Source: Immundisolibacter sp. (lineage in GTDB: Bacteria > Pseudomonadota > Gammaproteobacteria > Immundisolibacterales > Immundisolibacteraceae). From it: DNA of 35,430 nt. The notes below the pieces were generated by a model that saw only the letters and a program-made list of their open reading frames with translations, ran no database searches and was not told the origin of the DNA. The stretch lies in NCBI RefSeq assembly GCF_041601295.1, contig NZ_JBFIII010000017.1, forward strand, positions 1-35,430, read 5' to 3'. This document shows positions 24,467-32,513 of this stretch, one piece after another. The position numbers and the translations under genes are program-made. Within the stretch, counting starts at the first letter, position 1. Each line of letters begins with the position of its first letter.

Positions 24467-25383
24467 TGCGTGGCCGGCTATGGCTGAACCTGTTGCTGCT
24501 GCTGGCGGTGGCCGGGGTGGGCACCGTGGCCTGGCTGCAACCGGGCAAGACGCCAAAACCGGTGGCGCCAAAGCTCACCACGATCGATGCCGCCACGGTG
24601 CGGCGCATCGAATTCTCGCCGCCCCGCGGACAGGCGTTCGCACTGCTTCGCGAGGGCAAGGACTGGTTCATCGAACAACCGCGTTTGCGGGCCCAGCCCT
24701 TTCGGGTCGACACCATTCTCGAACTGCTCAGTGCCGACAGCACGGCAAGGATTGACCCCGCTGATGGCACCGATAAAAGCTTCGGCGTTGATCCGCCGCT
24801 AGCGCGCCTGCGCTTTGACGCAACCGAGATTGCCTTTGGCCTCACCAACCCGGTCGGAATGCGCCGTTATGTGCGCGTCGGCGACGCGGTGCACCTGATA
24901 GACGACCGTTACTACCACCACGCCGCCTCTCAATGGCCCGACTGGGTTGACCGCCGCCTTCTGCCGCAGGGGGTGACGCTCACCACACTCGAGCTGCCGG
25001 GTTTCACACTGAATCGACCGGATACCACCTGGCAAATCAGTCCTGAGCGCCCTCACGCCACTGCCGACGCAATCAGCGCGCTGGTCGAGGAATGGCAACG
25101 CGCCTATGCCATGGACGTGGAAGAAGCCGAGACCGTGCCGACAGACGCCCAGGCGGTGCGCGTGGTCTGGAAGGCCGGCGCGCTCGAACTTGCCATTGCC
25201 CGCGACGACGACGAATGGCTGCTGTACCGTCGCGATGCGCCCGTCAGATATCGCTTCAGCGGCAATCAGGGTAAGCGTCTGCTGGAGATCCAGGACACCG
25301 CACCCCAGACCGCGCCCGGCCCGACGCCCGCTGACATCGCCCCCGTGCCCACCCCGGCAGACCCGGCCAGCGCCCCGCCCTGA
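24466..25383 (+). CDS. DUF4340 domain protein of the GldFG-type exporter
   Basis: The 305-residue protein has an N-terminal membrane anchor (about 5-24) followed by a DUF4340 periplasmic domain: TIDAATVRRIEFSPP, GKDWFIEQPRLRAQPFRVD and the repeated strand-rich segment FGLTNPVGMRRYVRVGD...YYHHAASQWPDWVDRRLL. It ends in a Pro/Ala-rich tail (TPADIAPVPTPADPA) that is probably disordered. DUF4340 genes regularly follow gldG-like genes, and this one is coupled on both sides (TGATG with the GldG-like gene and with mutM). Role is unknown beyond membership of the exporter. Confidence 0.88.
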   Translation: MRGRLWLNLLLLLAVAGVGTVAWLQPGKTPKPVAPKLTTIDAATVRRIEFSPPRGQAFALLREGKDWFIEQPRLRAQPFRVDTILELLSADSTARIDPADGTDKSFGVDPPLARLRFDATEIAFGLTNPVGMRRYVRVGDAVHLIDDRYYHHAASQWPDWVDRRLLPQGVTLTTLELPGFTLNRPDTTWQISPERPHATADAISALVEEWQRAYAMDVEEAETVPTDAQAVRVVWKAGALELAIARDDDEWLLYRRDAPVRYRFSGNQGKRLLEIQDTAPQTAPGPTPADIAPVPTPADPASAPP

Positions 25384-26204
25384 TGCCGGAGCTGCCGGAG
25401 GTCGAGACCACCCGGCGCGGTCTTGAGCCCTTGCTGGTTGGCCGGCGCATCACCGGCGCCGTGGTGCGCAACGCCGCCCTGCGCTGGCCCGTTGCACCCG
25501 AACTGACCAGCCTGCTGCCGGGTGCCGACATCACGGCGGTCGGCCGGCGCGCCAAATACCTAACGCTGGCTACCGCGCACGGTTACCTGCTGCTGCACCT
25601 TGGCATGTCCGGCAGCCTGCGCGTGCTGCCGGCCAACACGCCGCCGTTGAAGCACGACCACGTCGACATCCTACTGAATGACGGCCAATGCCTGCGGCTG
25701 CGCGATCCGCGCCGCTTTGGCAGCATTCTTTACGCCGGCCAGGACCCGGAAGCCCACGCGCTGCTGAAGGCCCTCGGCCCGGAGCCGCTGGACCTGGATC
25801 GCACCGAGCTTGGTGGCCACCTGCACACCGCGGCCCGCACGCGGCGGGTGGCGGTCAAGGTATTCCTGATGGACGCCAGCGTCGTGGTTGGTGTTGGCAA
25901 CATCTACGCCAGCGAAGCGCTGTTTCGGGCTGGCATCCGCCCCGGCAAACCGGCCGCCAGTGTCACGCGCCCGGCCTACGTGCGACTGGCGGCTGGCATC
26001 CAGGCCGTGCTCGCGCAGGCTATCGGCGCTGGCGGCACCACGTTGCGCGATTTTTCCAACAGCGACGGCCTGCCGGGTTACTTCGCGCAGGAGCTGGCCG
26101 TTTATGGCCGCACCGGCGCGCCGTGCCGGGCCTGCACCACACCCATCCGCGAACAGCGCCTGGGCCAGCGTTCGAGCTTCTGGTGCCCGGCCTGCCAGAG
26201 CTGA
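25383..26204 (+). CDS. mutM: Formamidopyrimidine-DNA glycosylase
   Basis: The 273-residue enzyme excises 8-oxoguanine and formamidopyrimidines and cleaves the abasic site. The N-terminal MPELPEVETTRRGL gives the catalytic Pro2 and Glu3. Lys in RRAKYL, the helix-two-turn-helix region (GVGNIYASEALFRAGI) and the C-terminal zinc finger CRAC...CPAC (16 residues between pairs) are all intact. In E. coli mutM follows rpmB-rpmG directly; here four exporter genes lie between them. Its ATG overlaps the upstream stop. A three-hairpin island follows. Confidence 0.97.
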   Translation: MPELPEVETTRRGLEPLLVGRRITGAVVRNAALRWPVAPELTSLLPGADITAVGRRAKYLTLATAHGYLLLHLGMSGSLRVLPANTPPLKHDHVDILLNDGQCLRLRDPRRFGSILYAGQDPEAHALLKALGPEPLDLDRTELGGHLHTAARTRRVAVKVFLMDASVVVGVGNIYASEALFRAGIRPGKPAASVTRPAYVRLAAGIQAVLAQAIGAGGTTLRDFSNSDGLPGYFAQELAVYGRTGAPCRACTTPIREQRLGQRSSFWCPACQS

Positions 26205-26209
26205 TTGAT

Positions 26210-26307
26210 GTCCGAATACGTCCATCCTGGACGTCCCGGACTGCGGAAACCGAAAAGTGTGATTTTCAGTTTCCTTCGTTTTCAACGCCTTTTGGGCGTT
26301 GAAAACG
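26210..26307. repeat. Intergenic island of three hairpins, probable bidirectional terminator
   Basis: It contains a nested stem 26210-26241 (GTCCG/CGGAC outside ACGTCCA-TCC-TGGACGT), an imperfect stem 26245-26274 (GGAAAC/GTTTCC) and a perfect 13-bp stem 26277-26289/26295-26307 with loop TTTTG. It lies between the convergent mutM and LLM genes. The core TCCATCCTGGA recalls TCCGTCCTGGA in the island at 7431-7579. Confidence 0.7.
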
Positions 26308-26345
26308 GCGGCACATCCCTGTGCCTCAGTATCTGCACCGGGCAA

Positions 26346-27455
26346 CTAGGTCCGCAGCCCCATGCCCTTGAGCAGCGGCATCACCTGCTCGCCGAAGTGG
26401 TTCAGTTCCGGCCCATAGTCCAGCCAGGACAGCAGCAGGATGTCGACGCCGATGTCGGCCAGACGGCCTATTTCCCGAGCCACCTGCTGCGGCGTGCCAA
26501 CCAGCGGGTAACCGCCCCAGCCGACGATGAAGCGCTCGGTCAGTTCCCGCGCGGCCTCGGGCGTCATCGACCCGCTCTGCACGCCAAAGGTGGTCAGCAG
26601 ATTGTCGAGCGCCGCCATATCCCCGCGCGCCACAATGTGGTCCCACACGGCGCGCGCCTCGGACTCGCTGCTGCGGCAGACCACCGCGGCCGAGGTCATG
26701 ATGCCGATGTCGCGGCCATAGCCGGCGGCCTTGGCCCGAATCTGTCCGATCAACCCGTCGCCCTGCTCCAGCGTCGACACGATACAGAAATTGACGTCCA
26801 TCTCGCGGGCCGCGTAGTCAATGCCAGCCGGCGAAATGCCGGCGTTGATCAATAGCGGATAGGGCTGCTGCACCGGCTTTGGCAGCATATAGCCGCCCTT
26901 GACCTGGTAGTACTGGCCCGCGTAGTCGAAGCCCTGCTCCTGCCACAGGCGTTTGCAGACCTGAATCCACTCGGTAGCGCGCACGTATCGCTCGTCGTGC
27001 GGCAGCTGCTGGGCGCCGAACATCTCCATCTCCGGCGTGAACCAGCCGCACACCACGTTGATGCCGAAGCGGCCGTTGCTGATGCGGTCGATGGTAGCCG
27101 CCTGTTTGGCGGCAAAAATCGGATGCACCGTCGGCACGTGCGAGGTGGCGAAAATATGAATCTGCTCGGTGCGTGCCGCCAGCGCCGCCGCCCAGGCGTA
27201 GACCTCCAGGCAATCGCCGTTGAAATCAGTCTCACCCCCAAAACCCTTCCAGCGCCCAACCGGCACCAGCAGATCGAATCCGAGCGCTTCGGCCTGCAGG
27301 GCGAGGTCCAGGTTCTGCTCCCAGGTGGGGCGAAACGACGATTCGGCGGTGCTGATCGAGCAGCCGTTGCTGACATTGGTGCCAAATATGCCCAGCTTGA
27401 TCCGCTGCTTCGGATCGAACAGTGGATGATCGGCGCGCCCGGTGGGGATGGCCAT
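26346..27455 (-). CDS. LLM-class flavin-dependent monooxygenase (SfnG/RutA-like)
   Basis: The 369-residue luciferase-like TIM-barrel protein uses FMNH2 and O2. Diagnostic stretches are EALGFDLLVPVGRWKGFGG, FATSHVPTVHPIFAAKQAAT and IDRISNGRFGINVVCGWFTP, followed by HDERYVRATEWIQVCKRLW. This layout resembles dimethylsulfone monooxygenase SfnG and pyrimidine oxygenase RutA, but the substrate cannot be named. ATG 27455 is chosen over the longer open frame because GGAG stands 8 bases upstream. It diverges from the cupin gene across an 82-bp gap that must hold both promoters. A flavin reductase partner is not seen in the window. Confidence 0.88.
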   Translation of the reverse strand: MAIPTGRADHPLFDPKQRIKLGIFGTNVSNGCSISTAESSFRPTWEQNLDLALQAEALGFDLLVPVGRWKGFGGETDFNGDCLEVYAWAAALAARTEQIHIFATSHVPTVHPIFAAKQAATIDRISNGRFGINVVCGWFTPEMEMFGAQQLPHDERYVRATEWIQVCKRLWQEQGFDYAGQYYQVKGGYMLPKPVQQPYPLLINAGISPAGIDYAAREMDVNFCIVSTLEQGDGLIGQIRAKAAGYGRDIGIMTSAAVVCRSSESEARAVWDHIVARGDMAALDNLLTTFGVQSGSMTPEAARELTERFIVGWGGYPLVGTPQQVAREIGRLADIGVDILLLSWLDYGPELNHFGEQVMPLLKGMGLRT

Positions 27456-27537
27456 ATGGGTTCTCCTGTCAGTCGCGGGGGGTGCGGCGCTGAAATCTTG
27501 CGCATTTCTTATAAACCACGGCGCACATTCCCGCATT

Positions 27538-27885
27538 ATGTTCGGCATGCGCAATCTGTTCAGCGACCTGCCCGTCGGCCGCCTGCCCGCGGAAATCATC
27601 GAGCGCCTGCTGGACCGCCCCGGCCTGCGCGTGGAGCGCATCGTGTCCACCGGCCAGGCCAGCCCGCCCGGCGTCTGGTACGACCAGACCGAGCACGAGT
27701 GGGTGCTGTTGCTGCAGGGCGCGGCGGAACTGACCATCGAACTGCCCGACGGCTTGCAGACCATCCATTTGGCCGCCGGCGACAGCGTCGAGTTGCCGGC
27801 GCACTGTCGACACCGGATAGAAGCCACCCGCGCCGAACCGCCAACACTGTGGCTGGCACTGTTCTGGCCGGCCGACGCGCCGTGA
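27538..27885 (+). CDS. Cupin-domain protein
   Basis: The 115-residue single-cupin protein (112 if ATG 27547 is used) has VWYDQTEHEWVLLLQGAAEL (cupin motif 1 region) and LAAGDSVELPAHCRHRIEAT (motif 2). Conserved His/Glu (HEW, HCRHR) could bind a metal. Small cupins of this type (MRNLF...) often occur alone or beside phosphoesterases, with unknown ligand. Its stop overlaps the GTG of the next gene (GTGA), so the two are coupled. It diverges from an LLM monooxygenase gene. Confidence 0.85.
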   Translation: MFGMRNLFSDLPVGRLPAEIIERLLDRPGLRVERIVSTGQASPPGVWYDQTEHEWVLLLQGAAELTIELPDGLQTIHLAAGDSVELPAHCRHRIEATRAEPPTLWLALFWPADAP

Positions 27886-28439
27886 CTGGCAACGCCGCGC
27901 GCGTACTACTGCTGGCCGATACCCACGGCGTGCTCGATCCGCGCATCGCGGAACTGGCGCAGGATTGCGATCTTGCCGTGCATGCCGGCGATGTCGGCGC
28001 CAGCGCCGTGCTGGAGGCGCTGTCCAGGGCCGCCGGGCGGGTGTTCGCCGTGCGCGGCAATAACGACGTACCCGGCAAGTGGCTGGGCATGGCGGCCGAT
28101 CTTGCGGCCCTGCCGGAGTATGTGGAGATCCCGCTAGCGGGCGGTACGCTGGTGGTGGATCACGGCCACCGGCACCCTGCCAGCCGTCGGCACGCGCGCC
28201 TGCGCGCCGCTCACCCGACCGCCCGCGCCGTGCTCTACGGTCACAGCCACCACCTGTTGCAGGACTACGCAGCAGCGCCGTGGCTACTGAATCCCGGCGC
28301 CGCCGGCCGTGCCCGCACCTTCGGCGGGGCGTCGTGTCTGGTGCTGGAAATCACGAGTAACGCATGGCTAATTACGGCTTACCGCTTTCCAATCAGACCC
28401 AAACCACGGCGCGAGTCCAGGCGACGCGTTCCGACGTAG
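27882..28439 (+). CDS. YfcE/MJ0936-type metallophosphoesterase
   Basis: The 185-residue protein has the calcineurin-like metal motifs in order: LLADTHG (D-x-H, near residue 12), HAGDVG, RGNNDVPG, VDHGHR and YGHSHHL. These predict a two-metal phosphodiesterase acting on small phosphodiesters in the cytoplasm. The final 25 residues (RFPIRPKPRRESRRRV) are basic and probably outside the fold. GTG 27882 overlaps the cupin stop. Its stop lies 11 bp from the end of the convergent dioxygenase beta gene. Confidence 0.88.
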   Translation: MTGNAARVLLLADTHGVLDPRIAELAQDCDLAVHAGDVGASAVLEALSRAAGRVFAVRGNNDVPGKWLGMAADLAALPEYVEIPLAGGTLVVDHGHRHPASRRHARLRAAHPTARAVLYGHSHHLLQDYAAAPWLLNPGAAGRARTFGGASCLVLEITSNAWLITAYRFPIRPKPRRESRRRVPT

Positions 28440-28450
28440 TCGGAGTGGCC

Positions 28451-28981
28451 TCACACAAAAAACGCCAGATTCCCGGTGTGGAACACGTTGTGGTCGAAGT
28501 AGACGGTGCGGGCGGCCAGTTTGAGCTGGCCATCCACCCGGCGCAGCACGTCGTCCCGACGCGCACTGACCAGCTGCGGTATCTGGTCGGTGGGTCGCGT
28601 GCGAACGACCAGGGCGTTACTCCTGACCTGGTACTCACCCGGGATTTGACTGCGGCGTGCCCGCACGCTGGTCACGAAGCGACGCACGAAGGTGTAGGGG
28701 TTCTCGGCCACCGTGTTGATCGCGTCTTTCTGCTGATTGATGCGGATTTGCAGGCTGCCGATGGTCTCGTCCAGGTACGGATTTTCAAGACCAATCCGCC
28801 GCTCGTGGCCGCGCTCATAGAAGCCACGCGGCGGCGCCACATAGCGGATGTCCTCGGTCAGCAGCGCCAGCCAGCCGTCGTAGTCGCGGCTGTCGAGGCA
28901 GTCCACTTCGTCGTCGATAAACTCGTGAATCTGGCGGTATTCGCGGTCGTCGACCGGCTCGCCGGTGGTACGCGGTTGCAT
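28451..28981 (-). CDS. Aromatic-ring-hydroxylating dioxygenase, beta subunit
   Basis: The 176-residue small subunit has the cystatin/NTF2-like fold markers of the family: FIDDEVDCLDSRDYDGWLAL near residue 21, LTEDIRYVAPPRG, then ENPYTFVRRFVTSVRAR and the C-terminal VYFDHNVFHTGNLAFFV. It is structural in the alpha3beta3 oxygenase. GAGGAGGG precedes the ATG. It starts 13 bp after the alpha-subunit gene and is the last gene of the leftward run. No ferredoxin or reductase gene accompanies it, so electrons must come from components encoded elsewhere. Confidence 0.9.
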   Translation of the reverse strand: MQPRTTGEPVDDREYRQIHEFIDDEVDCLDSRDYDGWLALLTEDIRYVAPPRGFYERGHERRIGLENPYLDETIGSLQIRINQQKDAINTVAENPYTFVRRFVTSVRARRSQIPGEYQVRSNALVVRTRPTDQIPQLVSARRDDVLRRVDGQLKLAARTVYFDHNVFHTGNLAFFV

Positions 28982-28994
28982 GCGCCGTCCCTCC

Positions 28995-30311
28995 TCAGGC
29001 GGTGTTCATCAGGTGGTACCAATGCCGCAGGATGTCGAACTCCCCGACCTCGGACCAGATGGTGGGGTAGACCTTGCCCGGGCCGGGATAGTCCTCGACC
29101 AGCTGGCCCCGGTAATGCTGGACCATCTCGAAGCTGGCTGCCTCGCGCTGCGCAACCGCCCCGCGGGTGGCGCAGCCGATGGACGCCCACACCTCGGCGT
29201 CGTCCTGGTCGAAAGTGCCGGCAAAACTGAACGTGCGCAGGCCAGAGCGCATGGTCATGGCTTTCCACTCCTCACTGGCCTCTTTCTCGGCCAGGAACCA
29301 GCCCCAGATTTCGGTGCGGTCCGGCGCCACCGGCTGCCACACCCGGATGTTCAAAAAACACACTGGCGGCTCGGCCAGATCGGTTCGACCCGGCCCTTCA
29401 ACGGACGAGAAATTCGGGAATATGGTCTGCACCCCGGCAAAGTTGCGCGCCACGACTTTGACCTGCCCCGGCGACAGCGCCTGGTGGTACAGCGGCACGC
29501 ACTCCGGTGGTCGACCCAGAAACTCCGGAATCATCTCGGGCGACAGCGAGGTCGTGCCGTTATGGCCGTTGCCCATGACGATGGCGGGGCCTTCTTCGAG
29601 CGCCTTTATCAGCGCCTCTTGCGCGCCGGCGAAGTCGCCAAAGGACAGCCGCGAGATCGGCCCGTGCACCTTGGTGGCGTGCGGGCCGTCGGCACCGAAA
29701 TTGGCCGCGCCGAGTTTCCAGTTGCCGTTCACCACCCACTTGTGCGGTGGACCGAGTACGACCATGCCGCCCGGCGTGCGGGCGTGGTAGAGGTCCAGGT
29801 ACCAGCGCGCGTCGCCCAGGTAGTCGTCCAGACTCCCCAGCTCCGGGTTGAAGGTGGCAAATATCAAGCCGGCGTAGGTGGCCACGCGCGCTTCGACCAG
29901 GCGCTGCTTGTGCTGCGCGCCGATCTGTTCGTAGCGCCCTGGCGGATGGCAGGTGGCCAGCAGACGGCCGGTATTCTCGTAGGTCCAGCCGTGATACGGG
30001 CACACGTAGCTCGGTGCATTGCCGGCCTCGCTGCGCAGGACCAGGGCCCCGCGGTGCGGGCACATGTTCAGGAAAACCCGCAGCTGTCCGTGATTGTCGC
30101 GGGTCAGGATGACTGGGTCCTGACTCATCTGGCGGGTGACGTAATCCCCATTGCGCGGCACTTCCGTGTCGTGACCGACGTACAGCCAGGCGCGGCCGAA
30201 TACGCGTTCCTGCTCAACCCGGAACACGTCCCAGTCGGCGTATGCCTTCATGCTGACCAGGCCGTGTTGCTCGTCCACCAGCGCAGCCAGGTCAAGTCCG
30301 TTGTTCGACAT
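28995..30311 (-). CDS. Aromatic-ring-hydroxylating dioxygenase, alpha (Rieske) subunit
   Basis: The 438-residue catalytic subunit has a Rieske [2Fe-2S] site with Cys84-x-His86 (CPHRGAL) and Cys104-x2-His107 (CPYHGW). The catalytic domain has NWKLGAANF and DGPHATKVHGP, giving His211 and His216 as mononuclear-iron ligands. The family inserts O2 into aromatic or polycyclic rings to give cis-diols. AAGGAGGGG lies 7 bases before the ATG. The beta gene follows; upstream are genes for an LLM monooxygenase and an alpha/beta hydrolase. The substrate is not predictable from the residues seen, but an aromatic acid or PAH-type compound fits the neighbours. Confidence 0.93.
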   Translation of the reverse strand: MSNNGLDLAALVDEQHGLVSMKAYADWDVFRVEQERVFGRAWLYVGHDTEVPRNGDYVTRQMSQDPVILTRDNHGQLRVFLNMCPHRGALVLRSEAGNAPSYVCPYHGWTYENTGRLLATCHPPGRYEQIGAQHKQRLVEARVATYAGLIFATFNPELGSLDDYLGDARWYLDLYHARTPGGMVVLGPPHKWVVNGNWKLGAANFGADGPHATKVHGPISRLSFGDFAGAQEALIKALEEGPAIVMGNGHNGTTSLSPEMIPEFLGRPPECVPLYHQALSPGQVKVVARNFAGVQTIFPNFSSVEGPGRTDLAEPPVCFLNIRVWQPVAPDRTEIWGWFLAEKEASEEWKAMTMRSGLRTFSFAGTFDQDDAEVWASIGCATRGAVAQREAASFEMVQHYRGQLVEDYPGPGKVYPTIWSEVGEFDILRHWYHLMNTA

Positions 30312-30451
30312 TACATCCCCTCCTTGGGCGCCGCGCGCGGCTTGCGAGATACCAACGCAGCTATGGGTAACCTAACGCTCGTTGATGTTAGTCCGGGCAG
30401 CGATGAGTTGACCAGTCCAGCTTGGCCAAGATCCACCCGTGAGCGGACGCG

Positions 30452-31597
30452 CTACTGTTCCTCGGCTGTCGTTGCCTGCTGAAAATACGGCAGCACCTCG
30501 CGCGCAATCGCCTCCATGTTCTGGCGCGTCATGTCCGCCGGCAGGGTGCCGAACTGGGTCTTGACCAGTACCGTGTTGAAGCCGGCCAGTTCCTGGTAAG
30601 CCGCCAGGCGCTCGCGCACGGTGCTGGGGCTGCCGATGATGATGACGCCGGCGTCGTTCAGCGACCGCACCGTCTGCGGCTTGCCGATCATGTCCGGCTG
30701 GATGTGCTTGAACGACTCCAGCGACGTGTAACCCGGCGGCAGCAGCATCTCGAACGGCATGCGCAGGAACTCGTTCTGGATCGCCTCGGCGTGCGGGCCG
30801 GCTTCGCGCAGGGCCTGTTCGTCGGTCTCGGCGACGTAGATCGTCGTCGACCAGGCGCACTGGTCCCAGGTGGCGGCGTAGCCGGCCTTGTCGGCTTCTT
30901 GGCGGTACTTGTTGAAAAAGCCGGCCACGGTCTTGATGGCGCCCAGGGTCTGGCAGTAGGTGTAGCGGTGGCGGGCCGCCCAGGCGATGGTCTCGGCCGA
31001 GCCCTGTGAAGGCACCCACACCGGCGGGTGTGGATCCTGATAGGGCCGCGGCCACAGGTTCACGTACTTGTAGTGGTAGTACTCGCCGTCGAACTCGAAC
31101 GGACCCGGCTCGGTCCAGGCGCGGATGATCAGGTCGTGGGCTTCCTGAAAACGCGCCAGCGACTCGGCCGGATTGACGCCCGTAGAGTGGTACTCGGCGC
31201 CGATGCCGCGCACGAAGCCGGCGATGAAACGACCCCGGCAGATGTTGTCCAGCATCGCGAATTCTTCGGCGATGTTCAGCGGGTTGTTCACCAGCGGCAG
31301 GGCGCGGCCCAGGATGGCGATCTTGGCCCGCTTGACGCTGCGTGCCAGCGCGCCTGCCAGCACGCCAGGCACCGGCATCAGGCCGTAGGGGGTCTGGTGG
31401 TGCTCGTTGACGCACACGCCGTCGAAGCCGAGCTGGTCGGCGTATTCCAGTTCGTCGAGATACCGGTTGTAGAGGGCCGCGCCGACCTTCGGATCGTAAT
31501 GGCGGTTCGGAAACGTGACCCAGGCGCTGCCGTGCTCGCGGATCAGGCTGACGTCCATGTCCGCGTAGGGCATGAGGTGAAAATTGAAAAACTTCAT
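30452..31597 (-). CDS. LLM-class flavin-dependent monooxygenase
   Basis: The 381-residue luciferase-like protein begins MKFFNFHLMPYADMD. It has GFDGVCVNEHHQTPYGLMPV (about residues 58-77), the barrel segment GRALPLVNNPLNIAEEFAML, and DNICRGRFIAGFVRGIGAEY, typical of bacterial luciferase-like oxygenases that use FMNH2. It is clearly different from the LLM at 26346-27455. GGAGG precedes ATG 31597, which overlaps the hydrolase stop by 4 bp (ATGA), so the two act in the same pathway. A 140-bp gap with an inverted repeat CTAAC/GTTAG (30372-30391 region) separates it from the dioxygenase genes. Confidence 0.9.
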   Translation of the reverse strand: MKFFNFHLMPYADMDVSLIREHGSAWVTFPNRHYDPKVGAALYNRYLDELEYADQLGFDGVCVNEHHQTPYGLMPVPGVLAGALARSVKRAKIAILGRALPLVNNPLNIAEEFAMLDNICRGRFIAGFVRGIGAEYHSTGVNPAESLARFQEAHDLIIRAWTEPGPFEFDGEYYHYKYVNLWPRPYQDPHPPVWVPSQGSAETIAWAARHRYTYCQTLGAIKTVAGFFNKYRQEADKAGYAATWDQCAWSTTIYVAETDEQALREAGPHAEAIQNEFLRMPFEMLLPPGYTSLESFKHIQPDMIGKPQTVRSLNDAGVIIIGSPSTVRERLAAYQELAGFNTVLVKTQFGTLPADMTRQNMEAIAREVLPYFQQATTAEEQ

Positions 31598-32408
31598 ACG
31601 CTGGCCTCCGCGGCGCAAACCGCGTTCACGAACTGCGTCACCGCGCCCGCACACGGCTGCGGCTGCTCGATGGGCGGCAGGTGGCCGCAACCGTCCAGCA
31701 CCGTCAGGCACGCGCCGGGTATCAAGCGTTGGTATTCCTGCCCGATCGGCAGCGGAAACAGGCGGTCGTGCTCACCCCACACCACGTGCGTTGGGACTCG
31801 GATACGGTGCAGCCACTGCGGCAAATAGGGATCGTAGGACCGTGGCTGCCAGACCAGGCGCGCGGTGGTAAAGCGGTTCTTGAGCTGGCGCTCGCGCTCC
31901 TCGGGCGGCAGGTCCAGGGCCAGCAGCTGGTCGGCGACGGACTGATCGTGGATCAGCGCCCGCAGGGTCTGCTCCGGGTTGCCCATGAAGTTGTCGATGC
32001 GCGCCACGCCATGCACGTGTACTCCGGCGGCGGAAATCAGCGTCAGGGATTTGATGCGCGAGCAGTCCTTGATGGCCAGCGCCGCGGCGGTCCAGCCGCC
32101 CAGGCTGTGGCCAACCAGGTGCACGCCGGTCAGGTCCAGCTCCTGCAGCACGTCCAGGTAGTAATAGGCCAGATCCTCGACCCGCTTTAGCCAGGCAGGT
32201 GTGTCCGAATCGCCAAACCCCGGATGCTCCGGCACGTACAGTTCGAAGTCCCCTGCCAGCTGGTCCATGAACGGCAGCCACTGGCTGGCGCCGCCCGCGC
32301 CGTGCAGGAACAACAGGGTTGGGTTTGCGCGCCGGGTGCCGGGGGCCCGCCCTGCATCAGCTTTACCCGTACGCCAGCCAGCATGCGCACGGCCTGGGTA
32401 TGGCTCAT
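31594..32408 (-). CDS. Alpha/beta hydrolase (meta-cleavage-product-hydrolase-like), apparent frameshift
   Basis: The main frame (31594 to about 32340) encodes FLHGAGGASQWLPFMDQLA, the nucleophile elbow HLVGHSLGGWTAAAL, acid region VVWGEHDRLFP and catalytic His in DGCGHLPPIEQP. This is a complete alpha/beta hydrolase from the oxyanion-hole strand onward. Its proper N-terminus (MSHTQAVRMLAGVRVKLMQG) is in another frame, starting at ATG 32408 behind a strong AGGAGGA. One base missing in the G/C runs at 32341-32352 would join them, leading into NPTLLFLHGAG. Either the gene is broken or the base call is wrong. Family relatives cleave C-C bonds of ring-fission products (BphD/MhpC type) or esters. 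It is coupled to the LLM gene. Confidence 0.78.
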
Positions 32409-32448
32409 CCTTCCTCCTCGCCGCTTGAAGTGCCGGTGTGGCCTGCGG

Positions 32449-32476
32449 CTTATGTTGTGAGTACTTGAACTGGCAA
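32449..32476 (-). promoter_or_regulatory. Possible promoter for hydrolase-LLM-dioxygenase genes
   Basis: On the minus strand TTGCCA (32476-32471) and CATAAG (32454-32449) are 16 bases apart, about 40 bases before the hydrolase ATG, within the 105-bp gap after the ligase gene. It is a weak sigma-70 match only. Confidence 0.3.
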
Positions 32477-32513
32477 TCCTAACCCTGACCGGAAATGCCG
32501 GACCAAGCGCCGC

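Noticed and set aside
28964..30482. 505-residue plus-strand open frame over the dioxygenase genes
   Set aside because: Antisense shadow of the alpha-subunit gene, whose Rieske and iron motifs are unambiguous.
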